From: Siphonodentalium dalli
Lineage: Eukaryota; Mollusca; Scaphopoda; Gadilida; Siphonodentaliidae
DNA: 64,000 nucleotides
NCBI GenBank assembly: GCA_032622095.1
Contig: CP136068.1
Coordinates: 161,471,465 to 161,535,464, forward strand
Direction of reading: 5' to 3'
In this document: piece after piece, positions 46,845 through 58,410 of the stretch
Layout of the letters: the number at the start of each line of letters is the position of its first letter
Position numbering within the stretch: the first letter of the stretch is position 1
Notes under the pieces: generated by a model
Seen by the model: the letters and a program-made list of their open reading frames with translations, nothing else
What the model was told of the DNA's origin: nothing
Databases searched by the model: none
Made by a program: the position numbers and the translations under genes

Positions 46845-48685
46845 GTATGTAATGACGTAATGTGCCACTGTCAATAATAGTACGTAGAGTTCAGGGTCAG
46901 TAAGTTAACAACACCAATAATATCTTTATTTAATTTGATTCCTCGATAATCTACGTCGCAGTACTGAGTGGTCGCAGTTCGAGATTGCATGTTTTATTAC
47001 TTTTGTGAGCCAATATAGCAATAAACATTTAATTTAATGACCGCGAGAAATTGTATGAAAGTAAGCGACGCAAAGCAAAATCGCACACAAAGACACTAAA
47101 CTCTTACAATTTCGAGTTGGAACCTTCACCTGCTGTGAAATGCATTGTCAAGGGACAATTATTAACTATGAAATATATTACCTGCACGTTTATTGTTCAA
47201 TGTTATACATTTCCCTGTCACAACAACAAAACGTTCCCAGGTTTTGTACGGGTGTAATATGATCTCTACGGGCGTATATATAGAGTAGAAATTTATGGAA
47301 TGATCGAGTCGGTATAATGGTTCTTGACACGGACTTACTAACGTGATGTCGTGAACGGGTAAAACAACTCCTGTACTATTTGTCTGGAGAAACAAGTGAT
47401 GTCGGTCGCACTGTGTGAGCGAGAACCTGTGTGATTGTATGTATGGTTACTCAGAAGATGTGAGCGTGGTTATATTATGAAAATAAACCTCCTCGTGTAG
47501 GATATTTTCTATTATATTTTTCATCGCAGCATTTTAGATTAAATGTCTTCAGAAATTCCTCGCGATATAATTATTTATTTATCTAATTTTGCACCATGAA
47601 TGCGTTCTGATCCGTTGCTTTTTTAACACGTTTTTGAGGAGTTCGGTCATTGTGAACTTAGTATTCACAGCATACTCACTCAGATGTCTTCTTTTCCAAA
47701 AGCATCGTCTTTTCAAAAACAATCCGATTTAACGCAAAACAGAACGCATGTCGCATGATGAATCAGAAACATGTCGGGAGAAATTGTTGGTATGAAATAT
47801 TAAAGAACATATATATTTTTGAATTAAAATTAAATAATGGCTGCGCTGGATTTTGCAAAATGACGCGAATAGCAAACTTGATTATCGTTGATTTGTCATT
47901 ACTAATGCGACCAGTATGTAATATTTACAATATAGAATGTATTTGAATGTATTATGCACATAATGGCCTTTCCTGGATATGTTCAGAATACCAGATCACC
48001 GCGAAATGACAACAGAAAAAATATCAGCATGAGTTTTCCCGAACAGCACCGCATCAATCCATCAGGACCCACCAGTGTCATAGCAAATTAGCAGGACCAC
48101 TTACGTTGGGTGTGACTGCAGTGATAATTCTGGGCAAAACACTTTTGGCGAATATTTTGTGCAATTCTGATTATCTTTGGCCGAATTATATCCTCATTTC
48201 CTGGTCTCATAATGAATGATTATTTTGTTTTATTTAACATCTACCATTCTACATAATTATGTCCATACCTTTAAATAACGTGTCTAGGCCATTGTTATGT
48301 GACAACATACCACTACCCACCATCTGCCTTTCAGCCTTATGGCAGAAACAGGATTCATTAGTGTTAATCCCACATACTGTTTCATTGCATGCGGTGGCAC
48401 ATTGTTTAATAGTGCACTGCCATGGGTGCCGTTTGTTACCCATTAAGCTGTATCACATAATCAATTAGCAGATGATCATACTATACATTTTATTCTCGCT
48501 ACCATTACAAACTCACTTTGGTTTTTAATTAGATTTGAGATTTTGGGCTAAACAGAACTTTGACAAACAGTTTGGCCAATGAATTTTTTGTCGGCCGTTT
48601 ACGAAAACAAAATCGTCCATTTGCCAATATGGCCTATGGCAGCGTGAACAGGGGTGTGAGTCTCACGCGTTGTTCACACTTTGTG
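46845..48685. other. Intron sequence of block copy 1
   Basis: Short frames here (47051-47257 plus, 47162-47395 minus, 47755-47946 plus) recur in all three copies simply because the block is triplicated. None has a domain I know. The minus frame at 48249-48443 is Cys-rich and is discussed as a finding. Confidence 0.45.
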
Positions 48686-49067
48686 TCTGTCATCAAAACA
48701 TACATAATATTTCGCCGTGAATCCTAAAAAACAACGAGTCACAAATTAAAACGTCTCCATTCATATTCGGCTGACTAACCCATCGTCTTATACTGTCCAT
48801 AAATACGTGGTATACAATGTCGCCATTAGTAAGGTGTTACAACGACTGCATGCGTCCATAATCCAAACATACACAGTGGGATTAAATGTACAACAATTTT
48901 ATCATTACCTTTTGCTCTTTCGTGAAAAGTTACGGTAGCTACATCTACAGAGCATCGTATTTTCGGTCTCATATTTTAACCACGGCCAGTTAGACGGTCA
49001 CATATAGACGGCATTATGGTTTCGTGGAAACATATAACGTTCAATGTGTCGCTGCTATCCGCGCTAA

Positions 49068-49677
49068 TCTATTATATATTTTGGAAGATCTGTCTGTGTG
49101 TCTGTGTGTCTGTCTGTGTGTTCGCGATGGACTCGAAAACGGCCGAACCGATTTCGATGAAACTTGGTATGTGGGGGTATTTTCGGCCGAGAACTGGCAT
49201 AGGCCTATTAATTTGTCCGTGCGACGTGACCTTGACCTTGAAATCGGGTAATTTCAAGGTCAAACGCCCGAATATTACGGGATTTCGATGAAACTTGGTA
49301 TGTGGGGGTACTTTCTTATGGCGAGTCTCATAAGCATATTCATTTGCCCGTGCGACGTGACCTTGACCTTGAAATCGGCTTCAATGTCAAATCGCCAATT
49401 TTGATGGGATTTCGACGAAATTTGATACGTGGGGTTACTTTTGTCCACTGATTGTTTTGGACGGGTCCAATCGTGACCCCGACCAGACCTTGACCTTCAA
49501 AATGGTCAATTCAAGGTCAAATCGGGTAAAACCGGATGGATTTCGACGGGCACGTTTGTCGGGTACTTTTGTCCGGGCAGTGTTTTTGGACTGGTCAAAT
49601 CGTGACCCAACTTGACCTTGACCTTCAAAATGGACAATTCAAGGTCAAAGCCCGGACGAAGTCGGGTCACCTTCTAG
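49068..49677 (+). mobile_element. Helitron-like element, array unit 1
   Basis: Starts TCTATTATATATTTTGGAAG right after A (GCGCTAA) and ends with a hairpin (CCCGGACGAAGTCGGG) seven bases before CTAG. The next unit follows at once. 5' TC, 3' hairpin plus CTRR and A/T insertion without target duplication are the accepted Helitron signature. The body has a GT-rich 5' stretch (TGTGTGTCTGTC), then GATGGACTCGAAAACGGCCG, then several sub-repeats of about 130 bp containing TGACCTTGACCTTGA and TTCAAGGTCAAA. No Rep/helicase is present, so it is non-autonomous. Confidence 0.8.
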
Positions 49678-50333
49678 TCTATTATATATTTTGGAAGATC
49701 TGTGTGTGTGCGTGTGCGTGTGGGTGTCTGTGTGTGTGTGTCTGTCTGTAATCGATGGACTCGAAAATGGCCCAGCCGATTTCGATGAAACTTGGTATGT
49801 AGGGGTATTTTCGGCCGGGGACGAACATAGACATATTAATTTGTCCGTGCGACGTCACCTTGACCTTGAAATCGGTCATTTCAAGGTCAAACGCCCGAAT
49901 ATCACGGGATTTCGATGAAACTTGGTATGTGGGGGTACTTTCTTATGGCGAGTCTCATAAGCATATTCATTTGCCCGTGCGACGTGACCTTGACCTTGAA
50001 AGCGGGTAACTTCAAGGTCAAATTGCCAATTTTGATGGGATTTCGACGAAATTTGATACGTGGGGTTACCTTTGTTCACCGAGTCTCATAAGCATATTCA
50101 TTTGCCCGTGCGACGTGACCTTGACCTTGAAATCGGGTAACTTCAAGGTCATATCGCCAATTTTGATGGGATTTCGACGAAATTTGATACGTGGGGTTTC
50201 GACGGGCACGTTTGTCGGGTACTTTTGTCCGGGCAGTGTTTTTGGACTGGTCAAATCGTGACCCCACTTGACCTTGACCTTCAAGATGGACAATTCAAGA
50301 TCAAAGCCCGGACGAAGTCTGGTCACCTTCTAG
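49678..50333 (+). mobile_element. Helitron-like element, array unit 2
   Basis: Joined head-to-tail to unit 1 (CTAG|TCTATTATAT) with no spacer. Same ends and sub-repeats as unit 1, 656 bp. The hairpin has one change (GAAGTCTGG). The 5' GT-rich tract is longer than in unit 1. Confidence 0.8.
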
Positions 50334-51205
50334 TCTATTATATATTTTGGAAGATCTGTGTGTGTGTCTGTGTGTGTGTCTGTAATCGATGGACTCAAAA
50401 ACGGCCGAGCCGATTTCGATGAAACTTGGTATGTGTGGGTATTTTCAGCCGGGAAGTGACATGGGCCTATTAATTTTGCCCGTGCGACGTGACCTTGACC
50501 TTGAATTCGGGTAATTTCAAGGTCAAACGCCCGAATATCACGGGATTTCGATGAAACTTGGTATGTGGGGGTACTTTCGTATGGGGAGTCTCATAAGCAT
50601 ATTAATTTGCCCGTGCGACGTGACCTTGGCCTTGATATCGTGTTATTTCAAGGACAAACGCCCGAATATCAAGGGATTTCGATGAAACTTGGTATGTGGG
50701 GGTACTTTCGTATGGGGAGTCTCATAAGCATATTAATTTGCCCGTGCGACGTGACATTGACCTTGAAATCGGGTCATTTCAAGGTCAAACGCCCGAATAT
50801 CACGGGATTTCGATGAAACTTGCTATGTGGGGGTACTTTCGTATGGGGAGTCTCATAAGCATATCCATTTGCCCGTGCGACGTGACCTTGACCTTGAAAT
50901 ATGGTCAATTCAAGGTCAAATCGCCAATTTTGATGGTATTTCGACGAAATTTTATACATAGGGTTACTTTTGTCCACTGGGTGTTTTGGACGGGTCAAAT
51001 CGTGACCCCGACCTGACCTTGAGCTTCAAAAATGATCAATTCAAGGTCAAATCGGGTAAAACCGGATGGATTTCGACGGGTACTTTGTCGGGTACTTTTG
51101 TTCGGGCAGTGTTTTGGACGGGTCAAATCGTGACCCCACTTTACCTTGGCCTTCAAAATAGACAATTCAAGGTCAAAGCCCGGACGAAGTCGGGTCACCT
51201 TCTAG
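50334..51205 (+). mobile_element. Helitron-like element, array unit 3
   Basis: Head-to-tail after unit 2, 872 bp, with more internal sub-repeats (three successive ones with TACTTTCGTATGGGGAGTCT). Ends CACCTTCTAG and is followed by TGTTATATAT, the right half of the empty site in block copy 1. Confidence 0.8.
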
Positions 51206-51571
51206 TGTTATATATTTATCGATCGGGATTGGTTATTTCGTATTGCCTTATTTCAGCACACGTACCAAATAACCCATATTCGATGACGTTTTATGACTAG
51301 ATAGTTCATCCAATAATTAAAAACCCAATTGCCAAATGATTTATTTGTTTTGCCAAATGAAAATATTGTTTGCCATTGGATAATAGAACAATCCAGTTAG
51401 TATATAAAATGGTTAGCATAAATTCCGATAAATGACACTGGCCAGGTAGTTGATGTGGTGCACTAGTAAAGACCAGCAGCTTGTTATGTGGTCAGATAAG
51501 CGCAGTGGGTGCTCATTATATTTTTTCGTTTCTGTGTTAATTATTATGACTTAACGTTGGTTTACTCGCAG

Positions 51572-52417
51572 TTGCCACTAGCAATGATCCCATCATTCCG
51601 TCGACAATTACAACTCCTGTGGCAACAACCACTATAACCGCTGCGGCAACAACCAACATCGCTGCTGCAACAACCACAACCGCTGCGGCGACAACCACAA
51701 TCGTTGCGACAACAACCGCAACCGCTGCGGAAACAACCACAACCGCTGCCACAACATCTAAAACCGATGCGGCAACAATCACAACCGCTGACACAACAAC
51801 CACAACCACTGCGGCAACAACCACAACCGCTGCGGCAACAAACAACACCGCTGCGGCAACAAACACAACCGCTGCGGCAACAACCAACACCGCTGATGCA
51901 ACAACCACAACCGCCGCGGCAACAACAACCACCGCTGAGGTAACAATCACCACAGTTGTTACAACAACCACCACCGCTGCGACAACAACCACCACTGCGA
52001 TAACAACCACCACCGCTGCGGCAGCTGCAGCAGGTGCGGTAACCACCACAACAGCCGCCACAATAACCACAACAGCCGCTGCAACAACCACAACCGCTGA
52101 TGCAACAACCACAACCGCTGCTGCAACAACCACAACCGCTGAGGTAACAACCACAACAGCAACAAACACCACAGTTGTTACAACAACCACCACCGCTGCG
52201 ACAACAACCACCACTGCGATAACAACCACCACCGCTGCGGCAGCTGCAGCAGGTGCGGTAACCACCACAACAGCCGCCACAATAACCACAACAGCCGCCA
52301 CAATAACCACAACCGCTGCTGCAACAACCACAACCGCTGCAGCAACAACCACAACAGCCACCACAACAACCACCACCGCTACAGTAGCAGTCACAACAAC
52401 TACACCAAATCCTGCAG
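51572..52417 (+). CDS. Thr/Ala-rich mucin-like exon, copy 2
   Basis: Same acceptor and donor context as copy 1. It is 846 bases (282 codons), phase 1-1 and open throughout. The N-terminal 17 residues and the C-terminal [12 protein letters not shown] are conserved. The gain over copy 1 is an internal in-frame duplication of the segment around TVVTTTT...AAAAAAGAV (two occurrences, about 51953-52045 and 52169-52261) plus extra short repeats. Confidence 0.75.
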
Positions 52418-54257
52418 GTATGTAATGACGTAATGTGCCACTGTCAATAATAGTACGTAGAGTTCAGGGTCAGTAAGTTAACAACACCAATAATATCTTT
52501 ATTTAATTTGATTCCTCGATAATCTACGTCGCAGTACTCAGTGGTCGCAGTTCGAGATTGCATGTTTTATTACTTTTGTGAGCCAATATAGCAATAAACA
52601 TTTAATTTAATGACCGGGAGAAATTGTATGAAAGTAAGCGACGCAAAGCAAAATCGCACACAAAGACACAAAACTCTTACAATTTCGAGTTGGAACCTTC
52701 ACCTGCTGTGAAATGCATTGTCAAGGGACAATTATTAACTATGAAATATATTACCTGCACGTTTATTGTTCAATGTTATACATTTCCCTGTCACAACAAC
52801 AAAACGTTCCCAGGTTTTGTACGGGTGTAATATGATCTCTACGGGCGTATATATAGAGTAGAAATTTATGGAATGATCGAGTCGGTATAATGGTTCTTGA
52901 CACGGACTTACTAACGTGATGTCGTGAACGGGTAAAACAACTCCTGTACTATTTGTCTGGAGAAACAAGTGATGTCGTTCGCACTGTGTGAGCGAGAACC
53001 TGTGTGATTGTATGTATGGTTACTCAGAAGATGTGAGCGTGGTTATATTATGAAAATAAACCTCCTCGTGTAGGATATTTTCTATTATATTTTTCATCGC
53101 AGCATTTTAGATTAAATGTCTTCAGAAATTCCTCGCGATATAATTATTTATTTATCTAATTTTGCACCATGAATGCGTTCTGATCCGTTGCTTTTTTAAC
53201 ACGTTTTTGAGGAGTTCGGTCATTGTGAACTTAGTATTCACAGCATACTCACTCAGATGTCTTCTTTTCCAAAAGCATCGCATTTTCAAAAACAATCCGA
53301 TTTAACGCAAAACAGAACGCATGTCGCATGATGAAACAGAAACATGTCGGGAGAAATTGTTGGGATGAAATATTAAAGAACATATATATTTTTGAATTAA
53401 AATTAAATAATGGCTGCGCTGGATTTTGCAAAATGACGCGAATAGCAAACTTGATTATCGTTGATTTGTCATTACTAATGCGACCAGTATGTAATATTTA
53501 CAATATAGAATGTATTTGAATGTATTATGCACATAATGGCCTTTCCTGGATATGTTCAGAATACCAGATCACCGCGAAATGACAACAGAAAAAATATCAG
53601 CATGAGTTTTCCCGAACAGCACCGCATCAATCCATCAGGACCCACCAGTGTCATAGCAAATTAGCAGGACCACTTACGTTGGGTGTGACTGCAGTGATCA
53701 TTCTGGGCAAAACACTTTTGGCGAATATTTTGTGCAATTCTGATTATCTTTGGCCGAATTATATCCCTATCCTGGTCTCATAATGAATGATTATTTTGTT
53801 TTATTTAACATCTACCACTCTACATAATTATGTCCATACCTTTAAATAACGTGTCTATGCCATTGTTATGTGACAACATACCACTACCCACCATCTGCCT
53901 TTCAGCCTTATGGCAGAAACAGGATTCATTAGTGTTAATCCCACATACTGTTTCATTGCATGCGGTGACACATTGTTTAATAGTGCACTGCCATGGGTGC
54001 CGTTTGTTACCCATTAAGCTGTATCACATAATCAATTAGCAGATGATCATACTATACATTTTATTCTCGCTACCATTACAAACTCACTTTGGTTTTTAAT
54101 TAGATTTGAGATTTTGGGCTAAACAGAACTTTGACAAACAGTTTGGCCAATGAATTTTTTGTCGGCCGTTTACGAAAACAAAATCGTCCATTTGCCAATA
54201 TGGCCTATGGCAGCGTGAACAGGGGTGTGAGTCTCACGCGTTGTTCACACTTTGTGT
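52418..54257. other. Intron sequence of block copy 2
   Basis: Nearly identical to 46845-48685. A short deletion near 53765 (ATATCCCTATCC against ATATCCTCATTTCC) is one of few differences. No additional gene. Confidence 0.5.
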
Positions 54258-54637
54258 CTGTCATCAAAACATACATAATATGTCTCCGTGCATCCTTGTA
54301 ACAACGAGTCACAAATTAAAACGTCTCCATTCATATTCGGCTGACTAACCCATCGTCTTATACTGTCCATAAATACGTGGTATACAATGTCGCCATTAGT
54401 AAGGTGTTACAACGACTGCATGCGTCCATAATCCAAACATACACAGTGGGATTAAATGTACAACAATTTTATCATTACCTTTTGCTCTTTCGTGAAAAGT
54501 TACGGTAGCTACATCTACAGAGCATCGTATTTTCGGTCTCATATTTTAACCACGGCCAGTTAGACGGTCACATATAGACGGCATTATGGTTTCGTGGAAA
54601 CATATAACGTTCAACGTTTCGCTGCTATCCGCGCTAA

Positions 54638-55070
54638 TCTATTATATATTTTGGAAGATCTGTGTGTGTGTGTCTGTGTGTGTGTCTGTCTGTAATCGAT
54701 GGACTCGAAAATGGCCCAGCCGATTTCGATGAAACTTGGTATGTGACGTGACCTTGAACTAGAAATAGGGTCAATTCAAGGTCAAATCGCCAATTTTGAT
54801 GGTATTTCGACGAAATTTTATACATAGGGTTACTTTTGTCCACTGGGTGTTTTGGACGGGTCAAATCGTGACCCCGACCTGACCTTGAGCTTCAAAATGA
54901 TCAATTCAAGGTCAAATCGGGTAAAACCGGATGGATTTCGACGGGTACTTTTGTCGGGTACTTTTGTTCGGGCAGTGTTTTGGACGGGTCAAATCGTGAC
55001 CCCACTTGACCTTGGCCTTCAAAATAGACAATTCAAGGTCAAGCCCGGACGAAGTCGGATCACCTTCTAG
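54638..55070 (+). mobile_element. Helitron-like element, single shortened unit
   Basis: Same insertion point and ends as the array in block copy 2 (GCGCTAA|TCTATTATAT ... CACCTTCTAG|TGTTATATAT), but only 433 bp. Its 5' half matches array unit 2 (CTCGAAAATGGCCCAGCCGA) and its 3' half matches unit 3 (TTTATACATAGGGTTACTTT). It is therefore best explained as a deletion across a former array. Confidence 0.8.
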
Positions 55071-55448
55071 TGTTATATATTTATCGATCGGGATTGGTTA
55101 TTTCGTATTGCCTTATTGCAGCACACGTACCAAATAACCCATATTCGATGACGTTTTATGAATAGATAGTTCATCCAATAATTAAAAACCCAATTGCCAA
55201 ATGATTTGCCAAATGATTTATTTGTTTTGCCAAATGAAAATATTGTTTGCCATTGGATAATAGAACAATCCAGTTAGTATATAAAATGGTTAGCATAAAT
55301 TCCGATAAATGACACTGGCCAGGTAGTTGATGTGGTGCACTAGTAAAGACCAGCAGCTTGTTATGTGGTCAGATAAGCGCAGTGGGTGCTCATTATATTG
55401 TTTCGTTTCTGTGTTAATTATTATGACTTAACGTTGGTTTACTCGCAG

Positions 55449-56342
55449 TTGCCACTAGCAATGATCCCATCATTCCGTCGACAATTACAACTCCTGTGGC
55501 AACAACCACTACAACCGCTGCGGCAACAACCAACATCGCTGCTGCAACAACCACAACCGCTGCGGCGACAACCACAACCGTTGCGACAACAACCGCAACC
55601 GCTGCGGAAACAACCACAACCGCTGCCACAACATCTAAAACCGATGCGGCAACAATCACAACCGCTGCCGCAACAACCACAACCACGGCGGCAACAACCA
55701 TAACCGCTGCGGCAACAACCATAACCGCTGCGGCAACAACCAACGCCGCTGCTGCAACAACCACAACCATTGCGGCAACAACCACCACCGCTGCGGCAAC
55801 AACCAACACCGCTGCTGCAACAACCACAACCATTGCGGCAACAACCACCGCCGCTGATGCAACAACCACAACCGCTGCGGCAACAACCACCACCGCTGCG
55901 GCAACAACCAACACCGCTGCTGCAACAACCACAACCATTGCGGCAACAACCACCGCCGCTGATGCAACAACCACAACCGCTGCGGCAACAACCAACACCG
56001 CTGATGCAACAACCACAACCGCTGAGGTAACAATCACAACAGCAACAAACACCACAGTTGTTACAACAACCACCACCGCTGCGACAACAACCACCACCGC
56101 TGTGACAACAACCACCACCGCTGCGACAACAACCACCACTGCGATAACAACCACCACCGCTGCGGCAGCTGCAGCAGGTGCGGTAACCACCACACCAGCC
56201 GCCACAATAACCACAACAGCCGCTGCAACAACCACAACCGCTGCGACAACCACCACAACCGCTGCAGAAACAACCACAACATCCGCCACAACAACCACCA
56301 CCGCTACAGTAGCAGTCACAACAACTACACCAAATCCTGCAG
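55449..56342 (+). CDS. Thr/Ala-rich mucin-like exon, copy 3
   Basis: Acceptor CTCGCAG at 55442-55448, donor GTATGT at 56343. It is 894 bases (298 codons), phase 1-1 and uninterrupted. The ends are conserved with copies 1 and 2. Internal growth is by 18-21-base units (TTTAAA-type) and by a repeated block of about 130 bases ([20 protein letters not shown], twice). No later exon is identified, so the gene's 3' end is unknown. Confidence 0.75.
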
Positions 56343-58410
56343 GTATGTAATGACGTAATGTGCCACTGTCAATAATAGTACGTAGGGTCAGGGTCAGTAA
56401 GTTAACAACACCAATAATATATTTATTTAATTTGATTCATCGATAATCTACGTCGCAGTACTGAGTGGTCGCAGTTCGAGATTGCATGTTTTATGACTTT
56501 TGTGAGCCAATATAGCAATAAACATTTAATTTAATGACCGGGAGAAATTATATGAAAGTATGCGACGCAAAGCAAAATCGCACACAAAGACACTAAACTC
56601 TTATAATTTCGAGTTGGAACCTTCATCTGCTGTGAAATGCATTGTCAAGGGACAATTATTAACTATGAAATATATTACCTGCACGTTTATTGTTCAATGT
56701 TATACATTTCCCTGTCACAACAACAAAACGTTCCCAGGTTTTGTACGGGTGTAATATGATCTCTACGGGCGTATATATAGAGTAGAAATTTATGGAATGA
56801 TCGAGTCGGTATAATGGTTCTTGACACGGACTTACTAACGTGATATCGTGAACGGGTAAAACAACTCCTGTACTAATTGTCTGGAGAAACAAGTGATGTC
56901 GTTCGCACTGTGTGAGCGAGAACCTGTGTGATTGTATGTATGGTTACTCAGAAGATGTGAGCGTGTTATATTATGAAAATAAACCTCCTCGTGTAGGATA
57001 TTTTCTATTATATTTTTCATCGCAGCATTTTAGATTAAATGTCTTCAGAAATTCCTCGCGATATAATTATTTATTTATCTAATTTTGCAGCATGAATGCG
57101 TTCTGATCCGTTGCTTTTTTAACACGTTTTTGAGGAGTTCGGTCATTGTGAACTTAGTATTCACAGCATACTCACTCAGATGTCTTCTTTTCCAAAAGCA
57201 TCGCCTTTTCAAAAACAATCCGATTTAACGCAAAACAGAACGCATGTCGCATGATGAATCAGAAACATGTCGGGAGAAATTGTTGGTATGAAATGATTTG
57301 CTAACAAATTAAAAAATATATTCTATAAACGAAGACGTTTATGCTTCCCTAAATATATTTAGCCGTACTTACAATCACGCAGGTTCTCGCTGTTTTGAGT
57401 TCAAATCAGTCTGCCAGATGGTATGTCTCTCTATCTGAGTCCCCCCTGTTCAAGTGTTTCTGCTAGTCTGCTATGATAATCCAACAAGCGATTTGAAAAA
57501 GCCCATGTCTGTATGAAATATTAAAGAACATATATATTTTTGAATTAAAATTAAATAATGGCTGCGCTGGATTTTGCAAAATGACGCGAATAGCAAACTT
57601 GATTATCGTTGATTTGTCATTACTAATGCGACCAGTATCTAATATTTACAATATAGAATGAATTTGAATGTATTATGCACATAATGGCCTTTCCTGGATA
57701 TGTTCAGAATATCAGATCACCGCGAAATGACAACAGAAAAAATATCAGCATGAGTTTTCCCGAACAGCACCGCATCAATCCATCAGGACCCACCAGTGTC
57801 ATAGCAAATTAGCAGGACCACTTACGTTGGGTGTGACTGCAGTGATCATGCTGGGCAAAACACTTTTGGCGAATATTTTGTGCAATTCTGATTATCTTTG
57901 GCCGAATTATATCCTCATTTCCTGGTCTCATAATGAATGATTATTTTGTTTTATTTAACATCTACCATTCTACATAATTATGTCCATACCTTTAAATAAC
58001 GTGTCTAGGCCATTGTTTTGTGACAACATACCACTACCCACCATCTGCCTTTCAGCCTTATGGCAGAAACAGGATTCATTAGTGTTAATCCCACATACCG
58101 TTTCATTGCATGCGGTGGCACATTGTTTAATAGTGCACTGCCATGGGTGCCGTTTGTTACCCATTAAGCTGTATCACATAATCAATTAGCAGATGATCAT
58201 ACTATACATTTTATTCTCGCTACCATTACAAACTCACTTTGGTTTTTAATTAGATTTGAGATTTTGGGCTAAACAGAACTGTGACAAACAGTTTGGCCAA
58301 TGAATTATTTGTCGGCCGTTTACGAAAACAAAATCGTCCATTTGCCAATATGTCCTATGGCAGCGTGAACAGGGGTGTGAGTCTCACGCGTTGTTCACAC
58401 TTTGTGTCTG
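56343..58410. other. Intron sequence of block copy 3
   Basis: As in copies 1 and 2, except for the insertion at 57295-57510. No exon is recognised after the donor at 56343. Confidence 0.45.
57286..57519. mobile_element. 216-bp insertion with 9-bp target duplication
   Basis: GTATGAAAT occurs at 57286-57294 and again at 57511-57519, flanking 216 bases that copies 1 and 2 lack (they read GGTATGAAATATTAAAG). The interior shows no clear TIR and no coding. An 8-9-bp duplication would suit a hAT- or Mutator-type non-autonomous element. Confidence 0.75.

Larger units (their letters stand above)
45510..48685. repeat. Triplicated block, copy 1 (about 3.18 kb)
   Basis: Starts near TCTGTGATCAAAGCATACAT and is near-identical to copies at 48686 and 54258. 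It contains one Thr-rich exon and flanking intron sequence. At 45887/45888 it keeps the empty target site (GCGCTAA|TGTTATATAT) that is filled by Helitron-like DNA in copies 2 and 3. Confidence 0.95.
48686..54257. repeat. Triplicated block, copy 2
   Basis: Near-identical to copy 1 but longer. It carries 2,138 bp of Helitron-like tandem DNA (49068-51205), and its Thr-rich exon is 267 bp longer. Removing both leaves about 3.17 kb, the same length as copy 1. Confidence 0.95.
54258..58410. repeat. Triplicated block, copy 3
   Basis: Near-identical to copies 1 and 2 and ends at TTTGTGTCTG (58410). It carries one Helitron-like unit (54638-55070), a 216-bp private insertion (57295-57510) and the longest Thr-rich exon. 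Without these it is again about 3.17 kb. Confidence 0.95.

Noticed and set aside
47280-47330. GTCGGTATAATGGTTCTTGA as a possible tRNA fragment
   Set aside because: No cloverleaf, T arm or B box could be formed around it.
49016-51300. Many short frames with recurring KVKVTSHGQ or RRDLDLEIG motifs
   Set aside because: They are translations of the Helitron-like sub-repeats on both strands; none is continuous or bounded by splice sites.
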